DNA of 64,000 nucleotides from an uncultured Litorivicinus sp. (GTDB lineage: Bacteria > Pseudomonadota > Gammaproteobacteria > Pseudomonadales > Litorivicinaceae): NCBI GenBank assembly GCA_902558075.1, contig CACECO010000002.1:1-64000 (forward strand). The letters run 5' to 3'. The notes under the pieces are model-generated. The model worked only from the letters and a program-made list of their open reading frames with translations. It was not told the DNA's origin and ran no database searches. The translations under genes were made by a program, and so were the position numbers. Numbering within the stretch: position 1 is the stretch's first letter; every line of letters begins with the position of its first letter. This document shows, piece after piece, positions 5,724 through 14,923 of the stretch.

Positions 5724-8612
5724 TTACGCTGGCATGATTCGACATAACGTACACTTGGTTTCCTGCATTTGGGTAACCGAGTCATAACCATATGTCCCTA
5801 CTGTGTTAGCAGATTCACCAAGTACATACGGATCAGCTCCGTCTGGATACTTGGCCCGCAAGTCTTCGCCCTGCAAAATGCCGCCGAAGTGGAATGGCAT
5901 AAATGCAACACCCACGCCAACGCGCTCGGTGACCATTGCTTGGACTCTCACTTTTCCGCCTTCAGGGCCTTCCACCCAGACCATGTCTCCATCACGAACG
6001 CCAAGATTATTTGCGTCACGCGGATGGACTTCGACAAACATCTGTTGCTGAAGCTCTGCTAGCCAAGGGTTTGAACGTGTTTCATCACCACCACCCTCAT
6101 ACTCAACCAAACGACCTGAAGTCAAAATGATTGGGAAGTCTTTCGAGAAGTCGTTCTTCTGGATTGACTCATAGAGAGTTGGCAGGCGATACGCAAACCG
6201 ATCTTCGTACGTTGGGTAATCCTTCACGAGATCGCGACGGTTCGTGTACAGAGGCTCACGGTGCAACGGTACTGGATCAGGGAAGTTCCACACCACTGTC
6301 CGTGCCTTTGCGTTACCAAACGGCGCACACTCATGCTTGATAGCAACTCGCTGGATGCCACCTGACAAGTCAGTCTTCCAGTTCGTCTTCGCGCCAGCAA
6401 CCTTATCGATCGCCGCACGCTCATCAGCAGTCAGATCTTTATCCCAGCCAAGGTCCATCAGCATTTGCATCGTGAATTCTGGATAGCCGTCTTTGATCTC
6501 CGACCCTTGTGAGTACACACCTTCTGCAAGAAGGTTTTCGCCGTCCCTTTCAACACCGAAACGTGCACGGAAGGTCAAACCACCTTTCGAAACTGGCTTC
6601 GACATGTCATACAGATTTGGTGTACCTGGGTGCTTCATCTCAGGAGTACCCCAAGATGGCCATGGCATACCGTAGAAATCACCGTCGCAAGGACCGCCAA
6701 CTGCTTGCAGCGTGGTCTTGTCGAATGTGTGCTGGTTCGCCATATGCGCCCTAATCCGCTCCGGAGACTGGCCGGTGTAGCCGATTGTCCACATACCACG
6801 GTTGAATTCACGGGTAATGTCTTCAATCAGCGGCTCGTCGCCATTGACCTTAATATTACGGAAGAAACGATCAGAGAAGCCGAACTTGTCTGCAAACAAC
6901 TTCATAATCACGTGATCTGGCTTCGACTCGAACAATGGATCGATGACTTTCTCACGCCACTGGATTGAGCGGTTTGAGGCCGTTACAGAGCCATACGTTT
7001 CAAACTGCGTGGTCGTTGGAAGGAGATAGACTCCATCTTGACGATCGTGAAGGACCGCAGAGACTGTTGGGTGCGGATCAACCACAACCAATAGATCCAA
7101 CTTCTCCATTGCTGTCTTCATGTCTAGCTGACGCGTCTGAGAGTTAGGGGCGTGACCCCAGAGGACCATGGCACGGGTATTATTTGGCTGCCCAAGGTTT
7201 TCCTTGGCTTCCAAGATACCATCGATCCAACGAGAAACAGGAATACCTGTCTCGTTCATCATCGCCTTGTCCTTTCCATCTTTGGTCTTCATGGTCGCAA
7301 AACGATTCTTCAACCAATCGAGATCCTCTTCCCACACACGAGCCCAATGCGCCCATGACCCTGGCTTCAGGCCGTAGTAGCCTGGCAATGTGTTCGCAAG
7401 AACACCAAGATCTGTTGCGCCCTGAACATTACAGTGACCACGGAAGATGTTGGTTCCACCGCCTGACGCACCCATGTTGCCCAATGCCAACTGCAGGATA
7501 CAGTATGCGCGGGTGTTGTTATTTCCGTTGGTGTGCTGCGTTCCACCCATACACCAAATAACAGTGCCTGGACGATTATTTGCTAACGTACGCGCTACAC
7601 GCTCGATTTGTGAACCTGGAGTTCCAGTGACGCGCTCGACTTCCTCTGGGTTCCACTTCGCGACTTCTTTCCTGATGTCGTCCATGCCCCAGACCCGAGT
7701 GCGGATGAACTCTTTATCTTCCCAACCGTTCTCGAAGACGTGCCACAAAATGCCCCAAATCAGCGGTACGTCAGTACCAGGACGGAACCGCACGTACTCG
7801 TCCGCGTGAGCGGCTGTTCGCGTGAAACGCGGATCGCATACAATCACTGGTGCATTGTTTTGCTCTTTTGCTTTCATGATGTGCTGCAAAGACACAGGGT
7901 GAGCTTCAGCAGGGTTACCACCAATCAAAAAGATCGCTTTTGAGTTATGAATATCGTTGTACGAGTTTGTCATCGCACCATAGCCCCAGGTGTTCGCGAC
8001 ACCCGCTACAGTCGTTGAGTGACAAATCCGCGCCTGGTGATCAACGTTGTTCGTGCCCCAGTAAGCAGCAAACTTACGATACAGATATGACTGCTCGTTG
8101 TTTGTCTTCGCAGAACCCAACCAGTACACACTGTCTGGACCGCTCTCTTCACGAATCTTAAGCATTTGATCTCCAATCTCGTTGATCGCCTGCTCCCACG
8201 AAACACGGGTGTAGGTTCCATTAACCAACTTCATTGGATACTTCAAACGACGCTCACCATGACCGAGTTCGCGAACCGCTGAACCCTTTGCACAGTGTGC
8301 ACCCAAGTTAAACGGGGAATCCCAACCGGGCTCCTGTCCAACCCAAACGCCATCACGCACCTCCGCCTGGACAGTACAGCCCACTGAGCAGTGCGTACAA
8401 ACGCTCTTCTTAATTGCAGTTTTTGCATCGCTCGACGCAGAAGCGGCTGCTTCTACTGAACGTGGCGTCATCGAAAACGCAGCTAAACCACCCACAGCCA
8501 GACCGGTAGAACGCAAGAACGTCCGACGGTCCATTTTATGGGAGACTACGTTTTTCAGTAAGGATGACACTTGGGAGCCAACTGCTACCCCATTCGCCTT
8601 TTTCCTTAGCAT
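5724..8612 (-). CDS. fdhA: Formate dehydrogenase catalytic (alpha) subunit, Tat-exported, Cys-type
   Basis: A 962-residue molybdopterin oxidoreductase. The Tat signal has RRTFLR at 29-34 followed by a hydrophobic stretch. The [4Fe-4S] ligands are Cys72, Cys75, Cys79 and Cys107. The Mo ligand is Cys197, followed by the conserved His198 (RICHSTTVAG), so no selenocysteine is used. The C-terminal third has the bis-MGD-binding barrel (LTSGRLVEYEGGG, VEVHPRDANNLGV). The protein ends CTLCRIMPA, an extra CxxC worth noting. It oxidises formate to CO2, probably on the periplasmic side. The strong ribosome-binding site GAGGAGG precedes the start. It forms one operon with the beta and gamma genes, the small Tat protein and the chaperone gene. 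Confidence 0.93.
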   Translation of the reverse strand: MLRKKANGVAVGSQVSSLLKNVVSHKMDRRTFLRSTGLAVGGLAAFSMTPRSVEAAASASSDAKTAIKKSVCTHCSVGCTVQAEVRDGVWVGQEPGWDSPFNLGAHCAKGSAVRELGHGERRLKYPMKLVNGTYTRVSWEQAINEIGDQMLKIREESGPDSVYWLGSAKTNNEQSYLYRKFAAYWGTNNVDHQARICHSTTVAGVANTWGYGAMTNSYNDIHNSKAIFLIGGNPAEAHPVSLQHIMKAKEQNNAPVIVCDPRFTRTAAHADEYVRFRPGTDVPLIWGILWHVFENGWEDKEFIRTRVWGMDDIRKEVAKWNPEEVERVTGTPGSQIERVARTLANNRPGTVIWCMGGTQHTNGNNNTRAYCILQLALGNMGASGGGTNIFRGHCNVQGATDLGVLANTLPGYYGLKPGSWAHWARVWEEDLDWLKNRFATMKTKDGKDKAMMNETGIPVSRWIDGILEAKENLGQPNNTRAMVLWGHAPNSQTRQLDMKTAMEKLDLLVVVDPHPTVSAVLHDRQDGVYLLPTTTQFETYGSVTASNRSIQWREKVIDPLFESKPDHVIMKLFADKFGFSDRFFRNIKVNGDEPLIEDITREFNRGMWTIGYTGQSPERIRAHMANQHTFDKTTLQAVGGPCDGDFYGMPWPSWGTPEMKHPGTPNLYDMSKPVSKGGLTFRARFGVERDGENLLAEGVYSQGSEIKDGYPEFTMQMLMDLGWDKDLTADERAAIDKVAGAKTNWKTDLSGGIQRVAIKHECAPFGNAKARTVVWNFPDPVPLHREPLYTNRRDLVKDYPTYEDRFAYRLPTLYESIQKNDFSKDFPIILTSGRLVEYEGGGDETRSNPWLAELQQQMFVEVHPRDANNLGVRDGDMVWVEGPEGGKVRVQAMVTERVGVGVAFMPFHFGGILQGEDLRAKYPDGADPYVLGESANTVGTYGYDSVTQMQETKCTLCRIMPA

Positions 8613-8682
8613 GAAAATCCTCCTCAGGATTTCTGTGAATAACTGATCAGGGCCTTATGCAACCTGACGTTATTCGTTTTTA

Positions 8683-8877
8683 TTAGAACCGTGCTGTCTC
8701 GAGATACTTCTTATAGTGTGCATTCTTGCGAAGACCACTATCTTGACGAATCTCTACTTCAGAACTTGCAAGCGCCTGTGTTCCCGCTGTTGCAGCGACC
8801 GCTGCAACTGGTAAACCAGTCGTAACAAGTTTCAAGAAGCCACGGCGCCCTGCCTGTGTTGTTTTCTGTTCACTCAT
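8683..8877 (-). CDS. Small Tat-signal protein of formate dehydrogenase loci (formate_TAT family)
   Basis: A 64-residue protein with a twin-arginine signal (RRGFLKLVTTGLPVAAVAATAG) and the short conserved tail HYKKYLETARF typical of the FDH-region Tat-target family. The ORF track starts 6 nt earlier at 8883, but that ATG abuts the ribosome-binding site AAGGAG. The ATG at 8877 sits 6 nt behind it and is preferred. The protein is always found just upstream of FDH alpha genes and is presumed to be a small subunit or assembly factor of the exported complex. Biochemical function is not established. Confidence 0.85.
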   Translation of the reverse strand: MSEQKTTQAGRRGFLKLVTTGLPVAAVAATAGTQALASSEVEIRQDSGLRKNAHYKKYLETARF

Positions 8878-8922
8878 GAACATCTCCTTGTTGTGCTTTC
8901 ACACCTACTTTTGCCTTTCGGC

Positions 8923-9537
8923 CTACTCGATACGGAAAGATTCTTGCTCAATACCCACCAACAGCTGACCTAGGGAGCCAACTGGGGCATAGAGCACAGC
9001 ACTTTCTGCCTTTTCGAGATCGCTAAAACAATGCGCGGCCCAAGGGGCTATGTGCGCATTGAAAAATTCTTTCTGGGCTTGTAATGGCATTGGTTGACCA
9101 AAGGCACCGTTAATCATCCCCGCCATCATCTCGCACAATGCCCCTAAATGATCTTCAGGCTCAGGGATTCCTTGCTTTCGCCGAATACCAAGACTGCGCA
9201 TTTTCGCTCGAAGGTCAGCAAGCGGCTTCTCGTGGAGAAAGCCTGTAAGGTAGTAACTCGCGTAGGGTAATACCTCACCCCTGCCGACGCCGATAAACAA
9301 AATGTTGTACTCACGCTCCACTGCGTCTGCAGTCAACGATTTCGCTAATTGGGAAAGGGTGTTGATGGCTGACCCAACTTCACCCGCGTCTCCCTGCAGC
9401 GCACTCAACCGATCAAGTGTTGATTGATTTGGCACCTGCAGTAGCAAGTTTCCAAGCAACGTATAAAGATGAGCGCGAATCTCATCTTCTGGCGCAATTG
9501 GCTGGGTGGCCATTTCGATCGTTGCTTTGGCAGTCAT
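8923..9537 (-). CDS. TorD/DmsD-family molybdoenzyme chaperone
   Basis: A 204-residue all-helical protein with TorD-like features: YNILFIGVGRGEVLPYASYY in the middle, followed by PEPEDHLGALCEMMAGMI, matching the family's E-P-x-D-H signature. These cytoplasmic chaperones bind the Tat signal and apo-form of a specific molybdoenzyme until the cofactor and Fe-S clusters are inserted. Its place directly upstream of the small Tat protein and FDH alpha identifies FDH as the likely client. The start at 9537 has only a weak ribosome-binding site. A second Met eight codons in is possible. Confidence 0.85.
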   Translation of the reverse strand: MTAKATIEMATQPIAPEDEIRAHLYTLLGNLLLQVPNQSTLDRLSALQGDAGEVGSAINTLSQLAKSLTADAVEREYNILFIGVGRGEVLPYASYYLTGFLHEKPLADLRAKMRSLGIRRKQGIPEPEDHLGALCEMMAGMINGAFGQPMPLQAQKEFFNAHIAPWAAHCFSDLEKAESAVLYAPVGSLGQLLVGIEQESFRIE

Positions 9538-9665
9538 TTATCACTCAAGTCCTGTCTGAGCGGCCCGTTTGGAGCGTTCTTGTTAACTTAGTCAGCAAGT
9601 TTACCTTTTTGACCTAGAGAGGCAAGCGTTTTAGCAAAAAAACGTGATATTTCAGTCACTTGCGA

Positions 9666-9682
9666 ATGCAAGTCATTTGCAT
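9666..9682. promoter_or_regulatory. Inverted repeat in the gap before the torD-fdh operon
   Basis: ATGCAA-gtcat-TTGCAT is a perfect 6-bp inverted repeat with a 5-bp centre. It lies in the 160-bp gap between the DUF3306 stop and the torD-like start, about 130 bp upstream of that start. It could be an operator for the FDH structural genes, for example for the excisionase-type regulator encoded in the same island. AT-rich 6-bp repeats also occur by chance. Confidence 0.3.
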
Positions 9683-9697
9683 TTGTAAATAGCCATG

Positions 9698-10339
9698 TTA
9701 TGGCGCATCGAAGCGCATTCGTCTCGGCCGAGGTACAATCGTCACCCGTTCTGGGATGTCGTTGTTCAGCAATGACAAATGATTCTGAGGCGTGACTCCC
9801 TGGTCAGGCGTATCAGACTCGGCAAAAGTCTCTTCTGAATCGGCAGACTCTTCATCTTCAAGGCGGGTGTCGACCTGTGCAACGATCGCTGACCCCAACT
9901 CTTCATCGGTCGACGTATCGTCATCAGCCAATGACTCTAGCGAATCAAGGGCCTGCTCTGCGTAGCCTTTACCAACTTCATAAATAGTCTGTAAGTTTTC
10001 AATTACTGTGGCTGCATCAGTGTAATCGTCGCAATACTCATCGAGCCCGTCGATATTCGCGAGCAAAGGGTTTGTTTTCCAAAAAGCACGCAGGGCGCGC
10101 GCTCGTATACGCTCAGGTACACGGCCATCCATGAACTTTTCGACAGTATCCCCCAACTTTAAGGTGTCCGGCTCAGGTAACTCCAAAATTGATAGAATTT
10201 CTTCGTCGGACTTGTCCTCAAATTCATCCTCGACCGATTTAGCTTCGTCAGAGGTGGGAAGGGCAGCATCGGTATCTTCAGATTCGGGTCTTAACTTCCG
10301 ATCCGACCACCTCGATAAGAATCCTTTGTCTTCGCTCAA
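9698..10339 (-). CDS. DUF3306 family protein of FDH loci
   Basis: A 213-residue acidic, low-complexity protein. The N-terminus FLSRWSDRKLR is the family hallmark, followed by a strongly acidic linker, a short folded segment around VPERIRARALRAFWKTNPLLANIDGLDEYCDDYTD, another acidic stretch, and a basic C-terminus (RPRRMRFD). No TM segment or metal motif is visible. Family knowledge: it occurs together with DUF3305 in formate dehydrogenase clusters, with unknown function. Its start overlaps the DUF3305 stop by 4 bp (ATGA). Inference: an adaptor or assembly factor. Confidence 0.8.
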   Translation of the reverse strand: MSEDKGFLSRWSDRKLRPESEDTDAALPTSDEAKSVEDEFEDKSDEEILSILELPEPDTLKLGDTVEKFMDGRVPERIRARALRAFWKTNPLLANIDGLDEYCDDYTDAATVIENLQTIYEVGKGYAEQALDSLESLADDDTSTDEELGSAIVAQVDTRLEDEESADSEETFAESDTPDQGVTPQNHLSLLNNDIPERVTIVPRPRRMRFDAP

Positions 10340-10941
10340 TGTTTCTTCCTCTTCCGCAACGAGGCTGGAGACATGTAAACGTCGTTGATTTGACTTACAC
10401 GCGGATCACCTATCCCCTCATCGACTTGGTCTACCTCCAACCGATCGCGCTTGCGCTTTTTGAACGGCTCCTCAACAAAGTGATGATCAACAAATTGCTG
10501 AGCCCAACTCGCAATGATCGGTGGTATCGGAACTGCCTCGACAAGACTAAAACCACTGTCTAAAAGATCCTGAGCCTCGTAAGGCGACAAAGTCACATCA
10601 GTCACTTGCCAGCCACCGGGGGACCCGCCAGTCTCATCTTCATCCAAGATCACAAAGGCGGATGGAATCTCCATCGACAATGCAACACGATACGCTTCAA
10701 CATCCGATCGATAGAGCGTGAGTGAGAGTGTTCTCGCGTGATATTGGGTGACGTCGCCCTCAGAGCGAAGTTCAACCCAATGGGCAATATCAGCCCCGGG
10801 AATCAAGCCTGATGGCTTCCAGATTTCCGACGCCCAGCGCGTAACGCCTGGATGTCTACTCACAACGATTCCCACCGGCATGGATATCATCCGTGCAGAA
10901 AACAAATCCGACTGATCGATGTGTTGGTTTGGGTCGCCCAC
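10336..10941 (-). CDS. DUF3305 family protein of FDH loci
   Basis: A 201-residue protein matching the DUF3305 pattern: PVGIVVSRHPGVTRWASEIWKP near the start, then WVELRSEGDVTQYHARTLSLTLYRSDVEAY and PSAFVILDEDE. The last ~50 residues are very basic (KKRKRDRLEVD, RKRKKH), contrasting with the acidic DUF3306 partner and suggesting the two may bind each other. Its function is unknown in the family and no catalytic motif is visible. It is divergent from the 4Fe-4S protein across a 57-bp gap that probably holds both promoters. Confidence 0.8.
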   Translation of the reverse strand: MGDPNQHIDQSDLFSARMISMPVGIVVSRHPGVTRWASEIWKPSGLIPGADIAHWVELRSEGDVTQYHARTLSLTLYRSDVEAYRVALSMEIPSAFVILDEDETGGSPGGWQVTDVTLSPYEAQDLLDSGFSLVEAVPIPPIIASWAQQFVDHHFVEEPFKKRKRDRLEVDQVDEGIGDPRVSQINDVYMSPASLRKRKKH

Positions 10942-10998
10942 AGATTTTTTTCCTTGAGATCTTCTTTTTGTTTCTTTTGCCCTTAATTCGAGTAGTCT

Positions 10999-13038
10999 AT
11001 GGTGACAGCTTTACAAAAAGATAGCCCCTCAACGATGAAAACCAACACCACCTTAATTTTATGTCGCTGTGACGGCAGCCTTAAATACAACCGTGAAGTC
11101 TTTGAAAGTCACGGCTTCAATGATGTCATCGTCACCGATCAACTCTGTGGAAATGACCTAGATGTTGCCTTCGCCGCACTGACGGAACGTGAACAAGTCG
11201 TTTTCGCTTGCGAACAACAAGCACAGATATTTGAGCAGTTAACTGAAGAACTCTCTGTGGAAAATGCACTCAAAGCATCACTAGGTCTGATTGATTTGAG
11301 AGATCGCGCTGGGTGGACTGCAAAGGATGAAAAAGACGCTTTAATTGAAGGCAAACAACTCGCGTTGCTAGCGGACGCAAGCCTCGATCGACCCGGCACG
11401 AAAGTTCGTGAAGTCACATCATCAGGAACTTGCTTGATCATTGCGAAAGATTCGAGTGTCTTACCATTCGCTGAAATCCTTGGTGATGAATTAGCGGTGA
11501 CTTGTGTATTGGAAAAACCACCAGCGAAAACCAGCCCATCAGGAAAATATGATTTGGCAATTGGACAGATTCAATCAGTAACCGGCGGTCTCGGTGCCTT
11601 TGATGTGGCATTCACACAGTTTGCAACACTGATTGCAACCGGCCGCGGTGATACCCACTTTTCCACACCCAAAGACACTGCATCATCAACTTGCGACATT
11701 GTGATTGACCTTGTCTCAGAGCAATCGCTCCTCGCCGCAGAGGCAACTCGCGATGGCTATTTGAGAGCACCCAACGCAGACGCGCTAAAGCTCGCTCGAA
11801 TCGGAGCCGAGGCCAAGGGACTGGTCGGTACCTTCGAAAAGCCGCTGTACGTGAAATATGAAGGCTCAATGTGCGCGCATTCACGATCTCAAAAGACAGG
11901 TTGTACACGCTGCGTTGATACCTGTGGTGCACAAGCCGTCCAGTCTAATGGTGACGGCGTTTATGTAGATCCTGACATGTGTGGAGGCTGTGGGGGTTGT
12001 GCATCTGTCTGCCCAACAGGCGCTATCATCTACGATGACCCACCTTTCGAATTTATGGTGCAACGTCTAAAGACACTCATTGAAACGTTCCAAAGTCACA
12101 CACAAACAGCACCACGAGTATTTTTCATCGACCGTCATTTCGGTCGTCATTTAATCGCAGAATCTGCTCGCTTCAGCCAAGGGCTGCCCGCGGATGTCAT
12201 CCCCTACGAAGTGGATAATGTGGAGCTGATTGGTCATGCAGAGCTACTTGCAGCGCTCGCGGCCGGTGCAAGTGAAGCGCTGATTCTTAAATCACCAAAA
12301 ACAGCCAAGACAGCAATCGAAAATCAATCGGCATTAACACATCGGTTGTTAGGTGCTACACGTGTCGATGCTCAGCGTGTCAAAGTCATCGAGGCCAATG
12401 ATATTGCCTCACTTGAAGAAGCCTTGTATGGAACGCGAATGCCAGCGCTTAGGCATGAAGAAATCGCATTGCTCGGCGGTCGTCGCGAGGTTGCCAAACG
12501 AGTCACAGCTGCGTTTCTTGAGCACGATGGTGAGTCATCCAGTTCAATCGCTCTTGAGCTCGGTGACCCCTACGGCACGATCGAAGTCAACTCGGGTAAG
12601 TGTACGTTATGCCTGGCTTGCGTTTCACAATGCCCAACCGGTGCCCTCAATGATCGTTCGGATCGCCCTGAAATCAACATCGTGGAAAATGCGTGTGTCC
12701 AGTGTGGTCTATGCGCCAACACGTGCCCTGAGCAAGCGATCACACTGAAGCCGCAGCTCAGCTTCGGACCACAAACGCTAGAACAGACCTCATTGCACGG
12801 GGAAGACCCGTTTGAGTGTATCGAATGCGGGCGTCCGTTCGGTGTAAAATCCACAATTGAGCGCATCATTGAGAAGCTCGAGGGCAATCATTGGATGTAT
12901 ACCGACTCGGACAACACCAAATTAGTGAAGATGTGTGACGACTGCCGCATTAACGCTCAGTACCACGATGCCACTGCACCTCTGCGCGGTCCCGATCGTC
13001 CAAGAGTCAGGACGACCGACGATTACCTTGACAGCTAG
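10999..13038 (+). CDS. Large 4Fe-4S ferredoxin-type protein of FDH loci
   Basis: A 679-residue cytoplasmic protein with at least three typical [4Fe-4S] motifs: CGGCGGCASVCP in the middle, and CTLCLACVSQCP plus CVQCGLCANTCP near the C-terminus. Extra cysteine pairs are TGCTRCVDTC, CIECGRP and CDDCR, so several clusters are likely. The N-terminal ~230 residues have no obvious catalytic motif. The family travels with DUF3305/DUF3306 and FDH. It could donate electrons or Fe-S clusters during FDH maturation, or couple FDH to a cytoplasmic acceptor. The ATG at 10999 is weakly supported. An ATG at 11035 (MKTNTTLILCRCDG) is an alternative start. The 3' end overlaps the converging cytochrome gene by 4 bp. 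Confidence 0.8.
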   Translation: MVTALQKDSPSTMKTNTTLILCRCDGSLKYNREVFESHGFNDVIVTDQLCGNDLDVAFAALTEREQVVFACEQQAQIFEQLTEELSVENALKASLGLIDLRDRAGWTAKDEKDALIEGKQLALLADASLDRPGTKVREVTSSGTCLIIAKDSSVLPFAEILGDELAVTCVLEKPPAKTSPSGKYDLAIGQIQSVTGGLGAFDVAFTQFATLIATGRGDTHFSTPKDTASSTCDIVIDLVSEQSLLAAEATRDGYLRAPNADALKLARIGAEAKGLVGTFEKPLYVKYEGSMCAHSRSQKTGCTRCVDTCGAQAVQSNGDGVYVDPDMCGGCGGCASVCPTGAIIYDDPPFEFMVQRLKTLIETFQSHTQTAPRVFFIDRHFGRHLIAESARFSQGLPADVIPYEVDNVELIGHAELLAALAAGASEALILKSPKTAKTAIENQSALTHRLLGATRVDAQRVKVIEANDIASLEEALYGTRMPALRHEEIALLGGRREVAKRVTAAFLEHDGESSSSIALELGDPYGTIEVNSGKCTLCLACVSQCPTGALNDRSDRPEINIVENACVQCGLCANTCPEQAITLKPQLSFGPQTLEQTSLHGEDPFECIECGRPFGVKSTIERIIEKLEGNHWMYTDSDNTKLVKMCDDCRINAQYHDATAPLRGPDRPRVRTTDDYLDS

Positions 13039-13796
13039 GGATTGAATTGAATCGGTTTACCCAAATCAAGTGGCGTCAACGAATTCACAAAAGCAACGAT
13101 GTCGTTAACATCGTCCATTTGCAGGTCGATTGGCGCAATCGTGATCAACGCACGATTTTTTTCAATTCCAGATCCTTCGACTGAAATCAAAGCTTTATGC
13201 GGCGACACAGCATAAAACCTCGAAAACCGGATGTACCAGTCATCGAACGATCGCATTGCATGGAACGAAGGCGCGTTATCAATGCCTGCGTACTTGTCGG
13301 CACGATCAACTTTGTGACAACGGCGACAGTGGTCACTCGACAGCTCTCGGCCATGGTCAATATTTCCGACAATGACCATCTCAATCGGAGCAGCTTCATC
13401 GGCGGCCGTCGGAATCGCGATCTGCCGACCATCCAACTCAAAGTCAGCAATCGTTGCCCGACCCGGCTCACTGACAAGCCAATCAACAAACGCTCGATAA
13501 TCAGAACTTTCGACGGCTCCGCCGACAGCAGTAATGTAAACCGTCTCTCCAGAAACCAATTTCAGTACTTCAGCTCCGGTTTCTGGCCGCTCGGTCACCA
13601 ATTGAATATCGCCAGAAGACTCTACCTGATCAAACCGAATCCGAGTTTTCAGAGAAAATCTTGGAATCACATACTGAACCAGTTCCGAAGGAATGACTAT
13701 TTCATGAGACAGACTTAATCCAAAAGCACTGTTAAATCCCATTGCCAACGAACTGACCCAAGCAACTGTTATGAGTTTTATTGTTTTTCTAATCAA
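13035..13796 (-). CDS. Secreted monoheme cytochrome c-like protein
   Basis: A 253-residue protein with an N-terminal signal or anchor (residues 1-26). An N-terminal domain of about 120 residues has no motif I can name; it includes RAFVDWLVSEPGRATIADFELDGRQ, faintly like the end of a solute receptor. A cytochrome c-like C-terminal domain carries the heme motif CRRCH at 157-161. A clear distal Met ligand is not obvious, so the heme may be five-coordinate or His-ligated. It lies between the 4Fe-4S protein and DUF6494 and may be an electron acceptor of the FDH system. That role is inference from position. Confidence 0.7.
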   Translation of the reverse strand: MIRKTIKLITVAWVSSLAMGFNSAFGLSLSHEIVIPSELVQYVIPRFSLKTRIRFDQVESSGDIQLVTERPETGAEVLKLVSGETVYITAVGGAVESSDYRAFVDWLVSEPGRATIADFELDGRQIAIPTAADEAAPIEMVIVGNIDHGRELSSDHCRRCHKVDRADKYAGIDNAPSFHAMRSFDDWYIRFSRFYAVSPHKALISVEGSGIEKNRALITIAPIDLQMDDVNDIVAFVNSLTPLDLGKPIQFNP

Positions 13797-13853
13797 TCGA
13801 CACCACCTGATAGACTGAAATAAGTCATACTTATCATGACATAGGAGACAGCT

Positions 13854-14051
13854 ATGAGCGAAGATAACTTTAATCTTTCAATGCGTAAGTTTTTAAAATC
13901 AGTTGGCGTCACTTCGCAACAGAAGATCGAAGAAGCTATTCGCGCGATTGACGCTGGTTCGGGCTTAACAAGCATCGATTTGACAGTCACACTAACGTGC
14001 CACGAAATCGGTCTTCGGCATGAGGTCAAAGGCACCATCGAGCTACCGTAA
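13854..14051 (+). CDS. DUF6494 family small protein
   Basis: A 65-residue protein, MSEDNFNLSMRKFLKSVGVTSQQKIEEAIR..., that I recognise as the DUF6494 family, found with Mrp and FDH maturation genes. It has no TM segment, cysteine cluster or catalytic motif. The C-terminal half looks like a beta-hairpin (IDLTVTLTCHEIGLRHEVKGTIEL). TAGGAGACAGCT before the ATG is a good ribosome-binding site. It is first in a four-gene operon with the Mrp, ligase-like and DUF6505 genes. Function unknown. Confidence 0.75.
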   Translation: MSEDNFNLSMRKFLKSVGVTSQQKIEEAIRAIDAGSGLTSIDLTVTLTCHEIGLRHEVKGTIELP

Positions 14052-14071
14052 CCGTATGATAGGACATTGAA

Positions 14072-14923
14072 GTGAGTGATCCCCAATTTAAAGATGCAGG
14101 CGTCATCGCAACCGACGGCGGCGGGCAAGGCCCGAAAAAAGAAGCTCAGCCAACACTCGAGGTGAAGGGCGTCAGGCACATCGTGGCTGTTGCGTCAGGT
14201 AAAGGTGGCGTTGGCAAGTCAACAGTTTCATCCAACCTTGCCGTCGCACTGGCGATGCGTGGACTCAAAGTCGGTCTTCTGGATGCCGACGTTTATGGCC
14301 CAAGTCAGCCTAGGATGCTTGGTGTCAGTGGTCGACCATCAAGCCCAGACGGCCAGACCATTCTTCCGCTCAGAAATCATGGCGTCACCTTAATGTCGCT
14401 GGGATTGATGATGCCTGACGACGAAGCCTTGATTTGGCGTGGGCCGATGCTGATGGGGGCGCTGCAACAGATGCTGGGACAGGTACAGTGGGGACAGCTC
14501 GACGTTCTGTTGGTCGACCTTCCACCTGGCACTGGCGATGTACAAATGACGTTAAGCCAAAAAGTGAATGTCACTGGTGCTATGATTGTCTCAACACCGC
14601 AGGATATTGCGCTACTCGATGCCAAAAAGGGGATTGATATGTTCAAGCGTATGGACGTTCCATTGCTTGGCTTTGTCGAAAATATGGCTTCGTTTATTTG
14701 CGATGGTTGCGGCAAAGAACACCATCCGTTCGGAAATGGTGGGGCTAAAGCAGAAGCTGAGAAACAAGGGATACCCTTCCTCGGCGAAATTCCGCTCGAT
14801 TTGGCGATTCGAGTTGCCTCTGATGGCGGGGTTCCGATGGTTGTCGCTAAACCATCAAGTCCTCAAGCAAAAGCATTCTTTGACATCGCTGATCAGTTAA
14901 TCGCAAGTGAGGTATTGAATTGA
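14072..14923 (+). CDS. apbC: Mrp/ApbC Fe-S cluster carrier P-loop ATPase
   Basis: A 283-residue P-loop NTPase of the Mrp/NBP35 family. The deviant Walker A is ASGKGGVGKST (41-51), there is LLDADVYGPSQPRML, the Walker B-like VDLPPGTGDVQ, and a CxxC (ICDGCG) near residue 213 that carries a bridging Fe-S cluster between two subunits. The N-terminal DUF59 domain of longer Mrp proteins is absent. The start is GTG at 14072. In this operon it probably supplies Fe-S clusters to FDH or the associated ferredoxin protein. It may be a dedicated paralogue, since a housekeeping Mrp is usually encoded elsewhere. Confidence 0.9.
   Translation: MSDPQFKDAGVIATDGGGQGPKKEAQPTLEVKGVRHIVAVASGKGGVGKSTVSSNLAVALAMRGLKVGLLDADVYGPSQPRMLGVSGRPSSPDGQTILPLRNHGVTLMSLGLMMPDDEALIWRGPMLMGALQQMLGQVQWGQLDVLLVDLPPGTGDVQMTLSQKVNVTGAMIVSTPQDIALLDAKKGIDMFKRMDVPLLGFVENMASFICDGCGKEHHPFGNGGAKAEAEKQGIPFLGEIPLDLAIRVASDGGVPMVVAKPSSPQAKAFFDIADQLIASEVLN

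Noticed and set aside
8012-8030. Possible selenocysteine codon in the FDH active site
   Set aside because: The codon is a normal cysteine (TGT) in RICHSTTVAG and the frame has no internal TGA.
12353-12748. 131-residue plus-strand ORF within the 4Fe-4S protein gene
   Set aside because: Alternative frame of a well-supported gene; composition matches shifted Cys-rich codons.
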